Assembly: GCA_028277985.1 (NCBI GenBank)
Contig: JANQFG010000171.1
Location: 1 to 64,000, forward strand
DNA length: 64,000 nucleotides
Source: a bacterium
GTDB taxonomy: Bacteria; Desulfobacterota; DSWW01
Direction: 5' to 3'
In this document: positions 55,616 through 63,634 of the stretch, piece by piece
Layout of the letters: each line of letters opens with the position of its first letter
Position numbering within the stretch: position 1 is the first letter of the stretch
Translations under genes and position numbers: made by a program
The notes under the pieces: generated by a model
The model's database searches: none
Told to the model about the DNA's origin: nothing
The model's input: the letters and a program-made list of their open reading frames with translations, nothing else

Positions 55616-56579
55616 ATCGTAGAGTCCCTTCCGTATAGCGATAGAAAAGCAATGCTTGGAAGATCAGTGTGTCGGCCATTGCCGTTCGCGGTGTAAGAGC
55701 AAGAGCCGCCAGATCCTCCTTTGGCAAGAATCCACCTCCATGGCAATAGAAAGGAAACTGCTCATGTGTTGAAGGTTGGCCAAACCCCCAATTCTCTGCC
55801 AAATTCGAGATCAATTTGCAGTATTCGCTTTGCAAGTCCGTGTACCGATTGGGAATCATCGATTCATGGGTCAACCCCCACAGATCTCGTTTGTTGACCA
55901 GTGTAATGATCGACGGAATTCTATGGCGAACCTCACACGACCGAAGGTACCACAACAGGCTTTTGATCTCCTCTCCTCGGCAGTACTCTAGGAACTCGTC
56001 CAGATTAGAAGGCACAGGATCATCCATGCTATCAGGTCTGGCAAATGTTCCTGCGAGTATGTCACTCTCGGTCGCATGGAAACCGTCAGAAACCACGACG
56101 CAGACCACCTTGGGAGGTTCGTCACTCTCGAATTGCCTCTTGATTTCTGCAAGGCCCTCTACACCATGGCTTGTGCTTCCGGGTGCAACAAGTATCGGGC
56201 AGTACCTTGAATGAAAGAGCAGACGGTCATCTTCGATGTCTCGGCTTTGACCAAGCTGAAGGTTGGGATCCCTATTGGCAAGGCGCAACGCAATCCTTGA
56301 CTTCCCGGTGCCAGAAGGTCCGATTAGGGCCATCGATCTCTTAGGAACGAGTGCCATCTTTGCCATCCAGCCCCACCAACGCGGATTCTGAATATTCCTC
56401 ACTGCCAGCAGGAGTCTCTTCTGCTCCACTGATAATTCCGGCGACGTCCAGTTAGCCTGCAATGGATCTGCCTCCAAGGCGCTTAGCGCGTCGTCCAGGC
56501 TCGCCTGCGACACTCGGCCTACCAAATCCAAGGCTTTTCCGGCCACGTAGGATGCCAGAAAAGTTAAGAACGCCTCCAT
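55608..56579 (-). CDS. P-loop GTPase-like protein of an accessory cassette
   Basis: 323 residues. Walker A GPSGTGKS at residues 87-94, and TLVNKRDLWGL near residue 228 as the NKxD guanine-specificity motif. An N-terminal helical region of about 75 residues precedes the P-loop. The switch/Walker B region CVVVSDGF is unusual, lacking the DxxG of Ras-like GTPases. Overlaps a membrane-protein gene, so it is probably recruited to the membrane. It resembles GTPases of conflict-type modules in plan, not by a firm family match. Confidence 0.75.
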   Translation of the reverse strand: MEAFLTFLASYVAGKALDLVGRVSQASLDDALSALEADPLQANWTSPELSVEQKRLLLAVRNIQNPRWWGWMAKMALVPKRSMALIGPSGTGKSRIALRLANRDPNLQLGQSRDIEDDRLLFHSRYCPILVAPGSTSHGVEGLAEIKRQFESDEPPKVVCVVVSDGFHATESDILAGTFARPDSMDDPVPSNLDEFLEYCRGEEIKSLLWYLRSCEVRHRIPSIITLVNKRDLWGLTHESMIPNRYTDLQSEYCKLISNLAENWGFGQPSTHEQFPFYCHGGGFLPKEDLAALALTPRTAMADTLIFQALLFYRYTEGTLRYG

Positions 56580-56794
56580 TCCTCTCCCCCCTCTACTTGC
56601 GGTGATCAGCTATTCGCTCAAATATGAAGAACGTTCACGATTAGCAGCACATCATCCGTAGAACGGGATTCTTTCATGGGTAAGGGCCCGTGTCAAGATC
56701 AGAAAAAACTAAACTTATCAAATGGTTGGATAAGATGAGGCAGTAAAAGTCCAGAGGGAAAGAGGCCGCCCTTGCTACGAACACATTCAGCTGT

Positions 56795-57145
56795 GTTGCC
56801 TGAGCAGGCTCCCTATGCAGGAGCGAGCAGCTGAGAACTGCTTGACAAGAGGCAGCGGTGTCTGTATGGTCCCCGTGCAAATAGGCAGGAGCAGAGGACC
56901 AATAGGTGAAAGGGGGTGAAACCAAGAGAAGAAGGAAGTGAAGCGAAAAGAGTGCTCTGGTATGTCAAGTTAGCTAAGCAAAGTGTGCCCTCAAGGGCCT
57001 GAGGCGAAGTGGACCACACGGCCTTAAGGCCAGCTAAGTTCCTCAGAAGAGCCTCCCTGGTAAGAAACGCACGGCTTTCAAGCTGCGTTAGACTTCAAGC
57101 CGCCGATAGGCGTAATTCCGAGAGAAGAGAAGAACTGCTGTTTTG
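56795..57145 (+). ncRNA. Hairpin-rich region, possible structured RNA
   Basis: Non-coding stretch within the 680 bases between the GTPase gene and the primase remnant. Many short complementary pairs occur in order: GGCTCC/GGAGC, AGCAG/CTGCT, CCCT/AGGG, the palindrome GGCCTTAAGGCC and CGCC/GGCG, with purine-rich single-stranded links (GGTGAAAGGGGGTGAAACC). This texture resembles the ribozyme part of a bacterial group II intron or another large RNA. No intron-encoded protein is present. Low confidence. Confidence 0.3.
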
Positions 57146-57260
57146 ATTGGCCGTTTTGGTACACGGCGAAGGTGCGCCCGCTCACCGATACGGCGGGTAT
57201 TCTCGGTTACGATCAATAGTAGGCGATTCTTGCAGATCGCCAGATAGGGAGGAGTTTGAG

Positions 57261-57887
57261 ATGAGTAGAGTTAAAGATATTCTGCGTTCCATGAATTACC
57301 TGCACCCGAAAGGTGCAACATTCGAAATCTGCGGCATAAGACCGAAGAAGGCAAAATCGCGTTTGTGGGAAGGGTTCGCGGGCGGCCCGAAGGCAATTGT
57401 CGCGGGCTGGTTCAAGACGAAGAAGGAAGCCGCAAAGACCGTGGTGAAACTTGATCAAGAAGGATTCGAAGGCATCTATATCAGCCTGAACTCCTGTGAC
57501 CCTGCACTTCTGGCCCGAGCAGATCACCGCATGAAGGCGGGTGTTTCAAGGACAAAGGATCACGAGATCAAGAAGATCACAAACTTCCCGATCGACATTG
57601 ACCCGAGACGGCCAGAGGGTACAAGTTCAACGAAAAAACAGCACAAGGAGGCGATTGCGCTTGCCAACACAATCAAATCCTACCTTGAAGAACTGGGGTG
57701 GCCTGAACCGCTCACCGGAGACAGCGGGAACGGGGCTCATTTGATCTACAAAGTGAACCTCGAAAACACTCAAGCAAATGTTGACATACTGAAGCAGTGC
57801 TTACAGGCGATTTCAAAGAAGTTCACGACCGAAGAACTGGAGGTCGATGAATCAGTATTTAACCCGGCCAGGCTGTTCACCGACATC
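57261..57887 (+). pseudogene. Phage/plasmid-type primase, truncated by transposase element
   Basis: About 209 intact codons from ATG 57261 (GGGAGGAG upstream). Archaeo-eukaryotic-primase-like motifs are visible: PIDIDPRRPEGTSST (the catalytic DxD), GDSGNGAHLIYKV (the sxH-type motif) and VDESVFNPARL (second Asp). The frame runs directly into the left end of the REP element at 57888, and after it the sequence no longer resembles primase. The 3' part is not seen beyond the element, so the gene is broken. It marks a former phage or plasmid in the region. Confidence 0.72.
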
Positions 57888-58976
57888 GGGGTCAGGCTTT
57901 CATTTTACACTTTATTCGAGCCGGGCGTTCTGGTATCTTCGGGAAATGCCACGCTCGCCTCGAATCAACTTTCCGGATGCGGTCTATCACGTGACTTCGC
58001 GAGGAAACGGACGGGCGAGGATTTTCCATGATGATGACGATCGGGACCGTTTCATGCGTCAGCTGGAAGACAACGTCCTGACGCATTCGGTGATGTTGTA
58101 CGCGTTTGTCCTCATGGACAACCATTTCCACCTCGTGGCGCGAACGCCACGCGCCAACCTGTCACAGTTCATGCAGCGTTTGAACACGAGCTACGCGCTG
58201 TACGCGCGGCACAAGCATCGCAGGCCCGGCCATCAGTTCGAGGCGCGGTTCAAGGCCAAACTCGTTCAGGACGATGCCTACCTGCTGGCCGTCACTCGGT
58301 ACATCCACCTGAACCCCATCAAGATCAGCGCCTGCCGAGGGTTGAGCGGAGCGGAACGGGCGATGCGGCTGGAATCGTACCCCTGGAGCAGTTACCCCGG
58401 GTACGTGGCGAAAGGGAAGGCCCAGGGGTTCGTCTGTTATGACGTGCTTCGGGAGTACGGCTCGAGCCTTGCCGCAGCGCGGCGGCAGTATCGGGCCTAT
58501 GTGCGCTCTTGTGTCACAGAAGACGACCAGCCGCTCCTCGAGGCGATGCGAGCGAGCCGATATGCCATAGGGGCGGACAACTTTGTCGAGCAGACCAAGA
58601 AGAGGCTCGGGAAACTGCGGACGGGCAGGATCCAGGACAAGGACCTCGCCCTGCCCCGGGTCACATTCGACATAGACGCGATCGACCTCTATGTGGCGGA
58701 GCACTATGGGATCGAGGCAACCCAATTGAAGGAACATGGCCACCGGACGGGCCCGGCCAAATTGGTGGCGGTCGAGTTGGCTTGCCGGCTAACGGGTCTG
58801 AGCGGACGCGCCGTGGGAATGCATTACGGCGGCATAGGTGCATCAGCCGTGAGCAACATCCGGCGGAAGGTCCGCGAAGGGCAGGCCGATCTACTGCCCG
58901 TAGTCAACCGGGTGCTGTGCAGGATTCGGAGAGCGATCTCTGAGAACGCTAAAAGTGTAAAGTGAAAGCCTGACCC
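57888..58976 (+). mobile_element. Second REP-type transposase element
   Basis: Left end GGGGTCAGGCTTTCATTTTA (57888 on) and right end, complementary with few mismatches, at about 58950-58976 flank one Y1 transposase gene. The outermost GGGGTCAGGC is identical to that of the element at 12354, but the inner arm sequence differs, so this is a sister family. It has inserted in a primase gene. The right end is duplicated 100 bases further on. Confidence 0.85.
57946..58965 (+). CDS. REP-associated tyrosine transposase (Y1_Tnp)
   Basis: 339 residues from ATG 57946 (MPRSPRINFPDAVYHVTSRG). HFH at residues 60-62 is the HUH motif and the nucleophile Tyr is in RYIHLNPIKIS (about Y119), the same positions as in the transposase at 12463. 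The C-terminal part has the family's HTH-like region (LSGRAVGMHYGGIGASAVSN). It is GC-rich compared with the AT-rich cassette around it. Its stop codon lies within the right terminal repeat, as in the first element. It appears intact. Confidence 0.92.
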   Translation: MPRSPRINFPDAVYHVTSRGNGRARIFHDDDDRDRFMRQLEDNVLTHSVMLYAFVLMDNHFHLVARTPRANLSQFMQRLNTSYALYARHKHRRPGHQFEARFKAKLVQDDAYLLAVTRYIHLNPIKISACRGLSGAERAMRLESYPWSSYPGYVAKGKAQGFVCYDVLREYGSSLAAARRQYRAYVRSCVTEDDQPLLEAMRASRYAIGADNFVEQTKKRLGKLRTGRIQDKDLALPRVTFDIDAIDLYVAEHYGIEATQLKEHGHRTGPAKLVAVELACRLTGLSGRAVGMHYGGIGASAVSNIRRKVREGQADLLPVVNRVLCRIRRAISENAKSVK

Positions 58977-59084
58977 CTTGACCCTCCCATCTACTGCCCG
59001 TAGTCAACCGGGTGCTGTGCAGGATTCGGAGAGCGATCTCTGAGAATGCTAAAAGTGTAAAGTGAAAGCCTGACCCCTTGACCC
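58889..59084 (+). repeat. Tandem duplication of the transposase 3' end and right terminus
   Basis: 58889-58984 is repeated at 58989-59084 with a period of exactly 100 bases and one mismatch (C58947 / T59047). Each copy contains the last 75 bases or so of the transposase gene and the right terminal repeat ending CCTGACCCCTTGACCC. The element thus has two possible right ends. Confidence 0.92.
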
Positions 59085-59246
59085 GTCTGCATTGGCATAT
59101 CAACAGTATGGAGAACACCTCCTCTCTCCAAGCATGCCACTTCGCTGAAGATTTCCATTGAAAACCAGACTATCTTCATTCTATATTCGATCCGAATCGG
59201 TCAACAACTGCTTTGTTGCATGGTTCGGTGGGCCAAATAGCAGGGC

Positions 59247-62006
59247 ATGGGTGCAATGGACAACAAACCGACCTACGAGGAGCTGGAACGCAGGGTGCGG
59301 AGCCTGGAACAGGCCGCCGCCCGGCAGAAGGCGGAGGAGGCCCCTCAGAGCAGGGAAGGGGTCTATCGCCAGCTTGTGGAGGGTGCCGAGGTCTTCCTGT
59401 CCGCCTTTGATCCCTATGGCGTGTGCCTCTATTGCAATCGCAAAGTGGCCCGGCAATTCGGTGGTGAGCCCTCCGATATTATCGGGAAGACCTTCCGCGA
59501 CCTGCATCCCGAGCAGGGGGACGAGTACATCCGCCGTATCCGCGAGACCATAGATTCAGGCGAAGTCCGGGAGTATCACGATCAGGTGCAATTCCCCGAA
59601 GGGGAGCGTTGGTTCGTCACCAGCCTCCACCCTATCCGGGAGAGTGACGGCAGAATAGCTGCCGTGCAGATTGTCTCACAGGATTTCACGGCAAGCAGGA
59701 TGGCCGAAGAGGCTCACCGGGAAAGCGAAGGACGTTACAGGGCAGTTACCGAATCTTCCACCGACTTGATCAGTCTATTCGATCTTGAAGGCAACCTGAT
59801 CTTCACGAACCCTGCCGGGGCTGAAATGTATGGGTACGAGCGTGAAGAAATGACGGGAATGCACTTCAGCTCCTTCCTAACCAAGGAGCGGTTACATAAA
59901 GCCGAAGAACTTTTTCAGAGGGCTCTAGCAGGTGAGAGAGTACAAGGCGAACTTCTCGTAAAACACAAGAAGGGCCATGAATTCCCAATCTCTCTTGGCC
60001 TTGTACAAACAAAGAGAGGTGACGAGGTTGTTGGTTTTACCGCAGTTTCTCAGGACATCACCGAGCGCAGGAAAATGGAAGAAAGACTACTGGAAAGCGA
60101 GAATCGCCTGCGATTGTTCATCAGCAATTTCCCCGGTGTAGCCTTTATCAGCGATCCCGGGAAATGCCTGTTGCTTGCAAACGATAGGCTCACGGATTTC
60201 TATGGCCTCGAGGGCACGGAGATCATTGGTCGAAACTTCAAGGAGTATGTACCTCCCGATTTCTATTCCAAGATTGTCGAACAGGACCGCCTTGTTGTGT
60301 CGGAGAACCGTACCTTGATTGTCGAAGAAACCGTGCCCCACACATCGGGCTCGTCAGAGTGGCTTACTTACAAGTTCCCTATAGTACAGGAACGGGGGCC
60401 CGTCCTGGTTGGAGGCTTTGGTATAGACATCACCCAAAGGAAGCAAGCCGAGGAGGCGTTACAGAAGAGCGAGAGAAACCTGATCCAAGCACAACAAGTC
60501 GGGAAAATCGGAAGCTGGGAATGGAACATACAAACGGGGGAGGTGCACTGGTCCGTCGAAATGTACTCCCTCCATGGACAAGACCCGAGTAACTTCACTC
60601 CCACGATTTCTTCTATTCTTGCACTCACTCATCCTGATGACCAGGACCTGGTACAAGCGATGAGAAATCAAATAGCGTCCGAGGCTGTATCGATCGACTT
60701 CGATTATCGCGTAATCAGACCGGACGGTGAGATTCGCACGTTTGAAGCAGTTGGCCATGTGACGGAGTTCGATGAAGTGGATAATCCCCGTCTAATGGTG
60801 GGTGTTGCTCGGGATATCACCGAAAGCAAACGGTTGGAGGAAGAGAGGAAGAGGCTTGAAAGCAGGCTTCTTCAAGCCCAGAAGATGGAAGCAATCGGCA
60901 CCTTGGCCGGTGGAATCGCTCATGACTTCAACAATATCCTTGCCATCATAACAGGCTTTGCTGAAATGGCAGTTCTCGAAGCTCCTGAAGGTTCGGAATT
61001 ACGGGCTCATCTGGATGAAGTGCTTATAGCCGGCCTGCGTGGAAAAGAAGTAACAAAACAGATTCTCGCCTTTAGTCGGCAAAGCACTCCGGAAATGAAA
61101 CCGGTCGACATCGTTCCTGTCATGCAGCAATCCAAGACGTTCTTAAGATCTCTGCTGCCCACCACGATCGAGATTCGGCAGGACATCCAGGTAGACCCGG
61201 CCGTAATTCTCGGCGATTCGACTCAAATCCATCAGGTCCTGCTCAACCTTGGAACAAACGCATCGTATGCTATGCGAGAAAGGGGCGGCACGTTGGACAT
61301 CTCTCTGACGGAGGTTGATCTCACCTACAGGGAGACTATTTTGAAGCCGGATCTGATGACAGGTCCCCATCTTAAGATAGAGGTGAGAGATAGTGGGGTC
61401 GGGATAAGACAGGAAATCCGGGATCGAATATTCGAACCGTTCTTTACATCCAAGGAAACCGGCCAGGGTACAGGCATGGGGTTGTCGGTCGTGCATGGCA
61501 TTGTAAAAAGCCACAGAGGCGATATTTCGGTTGAAACCGAGCTGGGAAAAGGGACCGCGTTTCACATCCTTTTGCCATGCTTGAAGAGCGTACCAGAAAA
61601 GATGGAGGCCGTTTCTCCTAAGAAGGCCCCAACTGGACAAGGGCGCATTCTTTTCGTGGATGATGAAAGAAGAATCGTCGACTTTGGCATGAAAATGCTG
61701 GAAAGACTTGGATATGATGTGGTTCCCAAAACCTCCAGCGTCGAGGCCCTGGAAGCATTTCGGGCAAACCCGATGGATTTCGATGCTGTCATCACGGACA
61801 TGACTATGCCGAAGATGACGGGGAGGGGACTCTCCCGGGAAATTCTGAAGATCCGACCGGATATCCCGATAGTCGTCTGTACAGGGTTCAGCGAGAAAGT
61901 CAGTCCGGAGACTGCCAGAGAGGCCGGTTTTCGGGAAATGCTTATGAAACCTTTTTCGCTCGACAACCTGGCAAAAACCCTTCGAAATGTCCTAGGCCCG
62001 GAATAA
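59247..62006 (+). CDS. Hybrid sensor histidine kinase, four PAS domains and receiver
   Basis: 919 residues (ATG 59247, or 59256), soluble. A short coiled coil precedes about four PAS domains (about 40-155, 160-285, 285-405, 410-530). HisKA His is in GGIAHDFNN (about 555), HATPase has GTGMGLSVVHG, and the receiver has Asp in AVITDMTMPKMTG. The last 370 residues closely parallel the kinase at 28350-31238, including LMKPFS/LMKPLS near the end, so the two are probably paralogues. No response regulator is adjacent; output would need a separate partner. Confidence 0.88.
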   Translation: MGAMDNKPTYEELERRVRSLEQAAARQKAEEAPQSREGVYRQLVEGAEVFLSAFDPYGVCLYCNRKVARQFGGEPSDIIGKTFRDLHPEQGDEYIRRIRETIDSGEVREYHDQVQFPEGERWFVTSLHPIRESDGRIAAVQIVSQDFTASRMAEEAHRESEGRYRAVTESSTDLISLFDLEGNLIFTNPAGAEMYGYEREEMTGMHFSSFLTKERLHKAEELFQRALAGERVQGELLVKHKKGHEFPISLGLVQTKRGDEVVGFTAVSQDITERRKMEERLLESENRLRLFISNFPGVAFISDPGKCLLLANDRLTDFYGLEGTEIIGRNFKEYVPPDFYSKIVEQDRLVVSENRTLIVEETVPHTSGSSEWLTYKFPIVQERGPVLVGGFGIDITQRKQAEEALQKSERNLIQAQQVGKIGSWEWNIQTGEVHWSVEMYSLHGQDPSNFTPTISSILALTHPDDQDLVQAMRNQIASEAVSIDFDYRVIRPDGEIRTFEAVGHVTEFDEVDNPRLMVGVARDITESKRLEEERKRLESRLLQAQKMEAIGTLAGGIAHDFNNILAIITGFAEMAVLEAPEGSELRAHLDEVLIAGLRGKEVTKQILAFSRQSTPEMKPVDIVPVMQQSKTFLRSLLPTTIEIRQDIQVDPAVILGDSTQIHQVLLNLGTNASYAMRERGGTLDISLTEVDLTYRETILKPDLMTGPHLKIEVRDSGVGIRQEIRDRIFEPFFTSKETGQGTGMGLSVVHGIVKSHRGDISVETELGKGTAFHILLPCLKSVPEKMEAVSPKKAPTGQGRILFVDDERRIVDFGMKMLERLGYDVVPKTSSVEALEAFRANPMDFDAVITDMTMPKMTGRGLSREILKIRPDIPIVVCTGFSEKVSPETAREAGFREMLMKPFSLDNLAKTLRNVLGPE

Positions 62007-62102
62007 GGCAGGGACGGGATATATCAAGGGCGTATTCTGATTGTGGACTACGATGAGCCGTTCAGGGAACCCCTCTGACAGATTGAAAGATGAGCAAAGA
62101 AT

Positions 62103-62194
62103 TGGCGGAGGGAGTAGGATTCGAACCTGCGGCCGAGCATAAAATCTGTAATGAAATCAGACCGTTTGTTTTCGGCTGACACCCTGCTGACACC
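62103..62194 (-). repeat. tRNA-Ser 3'-end fragment plus recombinase-tail-like sequence (4)
   Basis: 62103-62127 is identical to 48132-48156 over 25 bases. The flank is also shared: two GTGTCAGC copies ending at 62194, 92 bases from the fragment end, exactly as in fragment 1, and reading GVSRVSAENKRSDFI. No complete tRNA gene and no intact recombinase. Confidence 0.7.
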
Positions 62195-62240
62195 GCAATA
62201 AACAATGGGGCTCCACAAGAAGAAAGCCTCATCCATTTGT

Positions 62241-62269
62241 CCATATTTAAACTTGAGATTTAAATATGG
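62241..62269. promoter_or_regulatory. Perfect 11-bp inverted repeat upstream of the ATPase gene
   Basis: CCATATTTAAA (62241-62251), 7-base centre CTTGAGA, TTTAAATATGG (62259-62269), ending 18 bases before the ATPase ATG. Its AT-rich arms overlap where the promoter should be, so it reads as an operator and not a terminator. The regulator is unknown; the ATPase itself has a winged-helix-like segment. Confidence 0.65.
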
Positions 62270-62287
62270 CAATGATATGTTTCTCTC

Positions 62288-63529
62288 ATGATCTACTCGC
62301 GTGTCCTGGAAACAACGATCAAAAGGGCGATGAAGACCTTTCCGGCTGTGCTGGTCACCGGGCCGAGGCAGTCCGGGAAGACCACGCTGTTGAGTGAGCG
62401 GTTTTCTGGCACTCATCGATTTGTGTCTCTGGAAAACCCTGATGTTCGAGCGAGGGTCATGGAAGACCCCGTGGGATTTCTCAAAGAGAACCCTCCACCT
62501 GTCATATTTGACGAGATCCAGTACGTTCCTGATCTGCTGCACTATATCAAGTCAAGAATTGATGAGAACCGTGAACATGGGCAGTGGCTTCTTTCGGGCT
62601 CACAGAGTTTCCCGTTAATGCAGGGTGTCAGCCAATCCCTTTCGGGAAGAGTAGCTGTTCTAACATTGCTTCCTTTCTCGCTGGGAGAAAGCCAGCGGTT
62701 GACAGGCAAGCCTGAAGGAATCGATGAAACGTTGGAGAGGATCCTGGCGACAGGGAAGAGAGAAGGAAAACGGAAGGGAAGCAAGCGAACAGTCGAACTC
62801 TATGACTGGTTGCTTCGCGGGGCCTATCCGGAAGTCAGGGCAGACGCAGGCGTGGACAGACAGCTGTGGTGTGCCAGCTACATACAGACCTATTTGGAGA
62901 GAGATGTTCGACAGTTGGTAAACGTCGGCGATCTGAATGCGTTCAACCGTTTTCTGCGGCTGTGCGCCGCCCGGGTTGGTCAAACCCTGAACATGTCCGA
63001 TCTCTCCAGAGATCTCGGTCTCAGTGTGCCGACGGTAAAGAAATGGCTCAGCGTGCTTGAGGCCAGTTACCAGATCTATCTGTTGCCCCCTCATTTCAAC
63101 AATTTTGGAAAACGCATCGTCAGGAGTCCCAAACTTTACTTCATGGATACCGGTGTCGCGACATACCTACTCGGGCTGCATGCAAAGGATCCTCTTATGG
63201 AGGGCCCTATGCTTGGGCCTCTGTTCGAAAATGCCGTTGTCTCGGAATGGGCTAAGCTCTTTTACCACAGGGGCGAAAGGCCGGAGTTGTACTATTGGCG
63301 TTCGAAGGCCGGGCTGGAGGTCGATTTGATCGTAGATCGGAATGGGAAACTTCTTCCCATTGAGAGCAAGGCAACAGCGACATTGGTCCCTGCCCATGTA
63401 AGGTCCCTCAAGACATGGCGAGAGTTGGCCGGAAGCGCGGCGGAGAGGGGGATCATCGTGGCAGATACGGAAAAGAGAACACAATTTGGAGATTGCATCT
63501 GCCTGCCCTGGTCCGAGGGGCTGGACTAG
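62288..63529 (+). CDS. AAA ATPase with DUF4143 domain
   Basis: 413 residues. Walker A GPRQSGKTT and Walker B PPVIFDEIQ with sensor region LLSGSQSFPLM give the AAA_14 domain (about 1-130). A winged-helix-like middle (NMSDLSRDLGLSVPTVKKWL) follows, and the C-terminal DUF4143 domain contains ENAVVSEW and YYWRSKAGLEVDLIV, which resembles a restriction-endonuclease-like core. It is the only gene between two tRNA-Ser fragments (62103 and 63593), with a palindrome just upstream. Function of this common family is not established. Confidence 0.92.
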   Translation: MIYSRVLETTIKRAMKTFPAVLVTGPRQSGKTTLLSERFSGTHRFVSLENPDVRARVMEDPVGFLKENPPPVIFDEIQYVPDLLHYIKSRIDENREHGQWLLSGSQSFPLMQGVSQSLSGRVAVLTLLPFSLGESQRLTGKPEGIDETLERILATGKREGKRKGSKRTVELYDWLLRGAYPEVRADAGVDRQLWCASYIQTYLERDVRQLVNVGDLNAFNRFLRLCAARVGQTLNMSDLSRDLGLSVPTVKKWLSVLEASYQIYLLPPHFNNFGKRIVRSPKLYFMDTGVATYLLGLHAKDPLMEGPMLGPLFENAVVSEWAKLFYHRGERPELYYWRSKAGLEVDLIVDRNGKLLPIESKATATLVPAHVRSLKTWRELAGSAAERGIIVADTEKRTQFGDCICLPWSEGLD

Positions 63530-63592
63530 ACTCTCGACAGTGATCGGGAGGTAGTTTCGGGTAGACCCAAAAGAGATCTGGGTCAAGCAAAG

Positions 63593-63617
63593 TGGCGGAG
63601 GGAGTAGGATTCGAACC
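63593..63617 (-). repeat. tRNA-Ser 3'-end fragment (5)
   Basis: 25 bases identical to those at 48132 and 62103, including the encoded CCA. The flank differs here: the recombinase-tail-like stretch is missing and another reading frame ends 18 bases away. Confidence 0.7.
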
Positions 63618-63634
63618 CGCCCTCCATTTTGTAA

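Noticed and set aside
56674-57019. Small minus-strand ORFs in the hairpin-rich intergenic region
   Set aside because: Low-complexity composition, no ribosome site, and they lie in the region that looks like structured RNA.
48132-63617. Complete tRNA-Ser genes at the fragment sites
   Set aside because: Only T-loop and acceptor 3' arm are present; the opposing T-stem bases do not pair and there is no anticodon arm.
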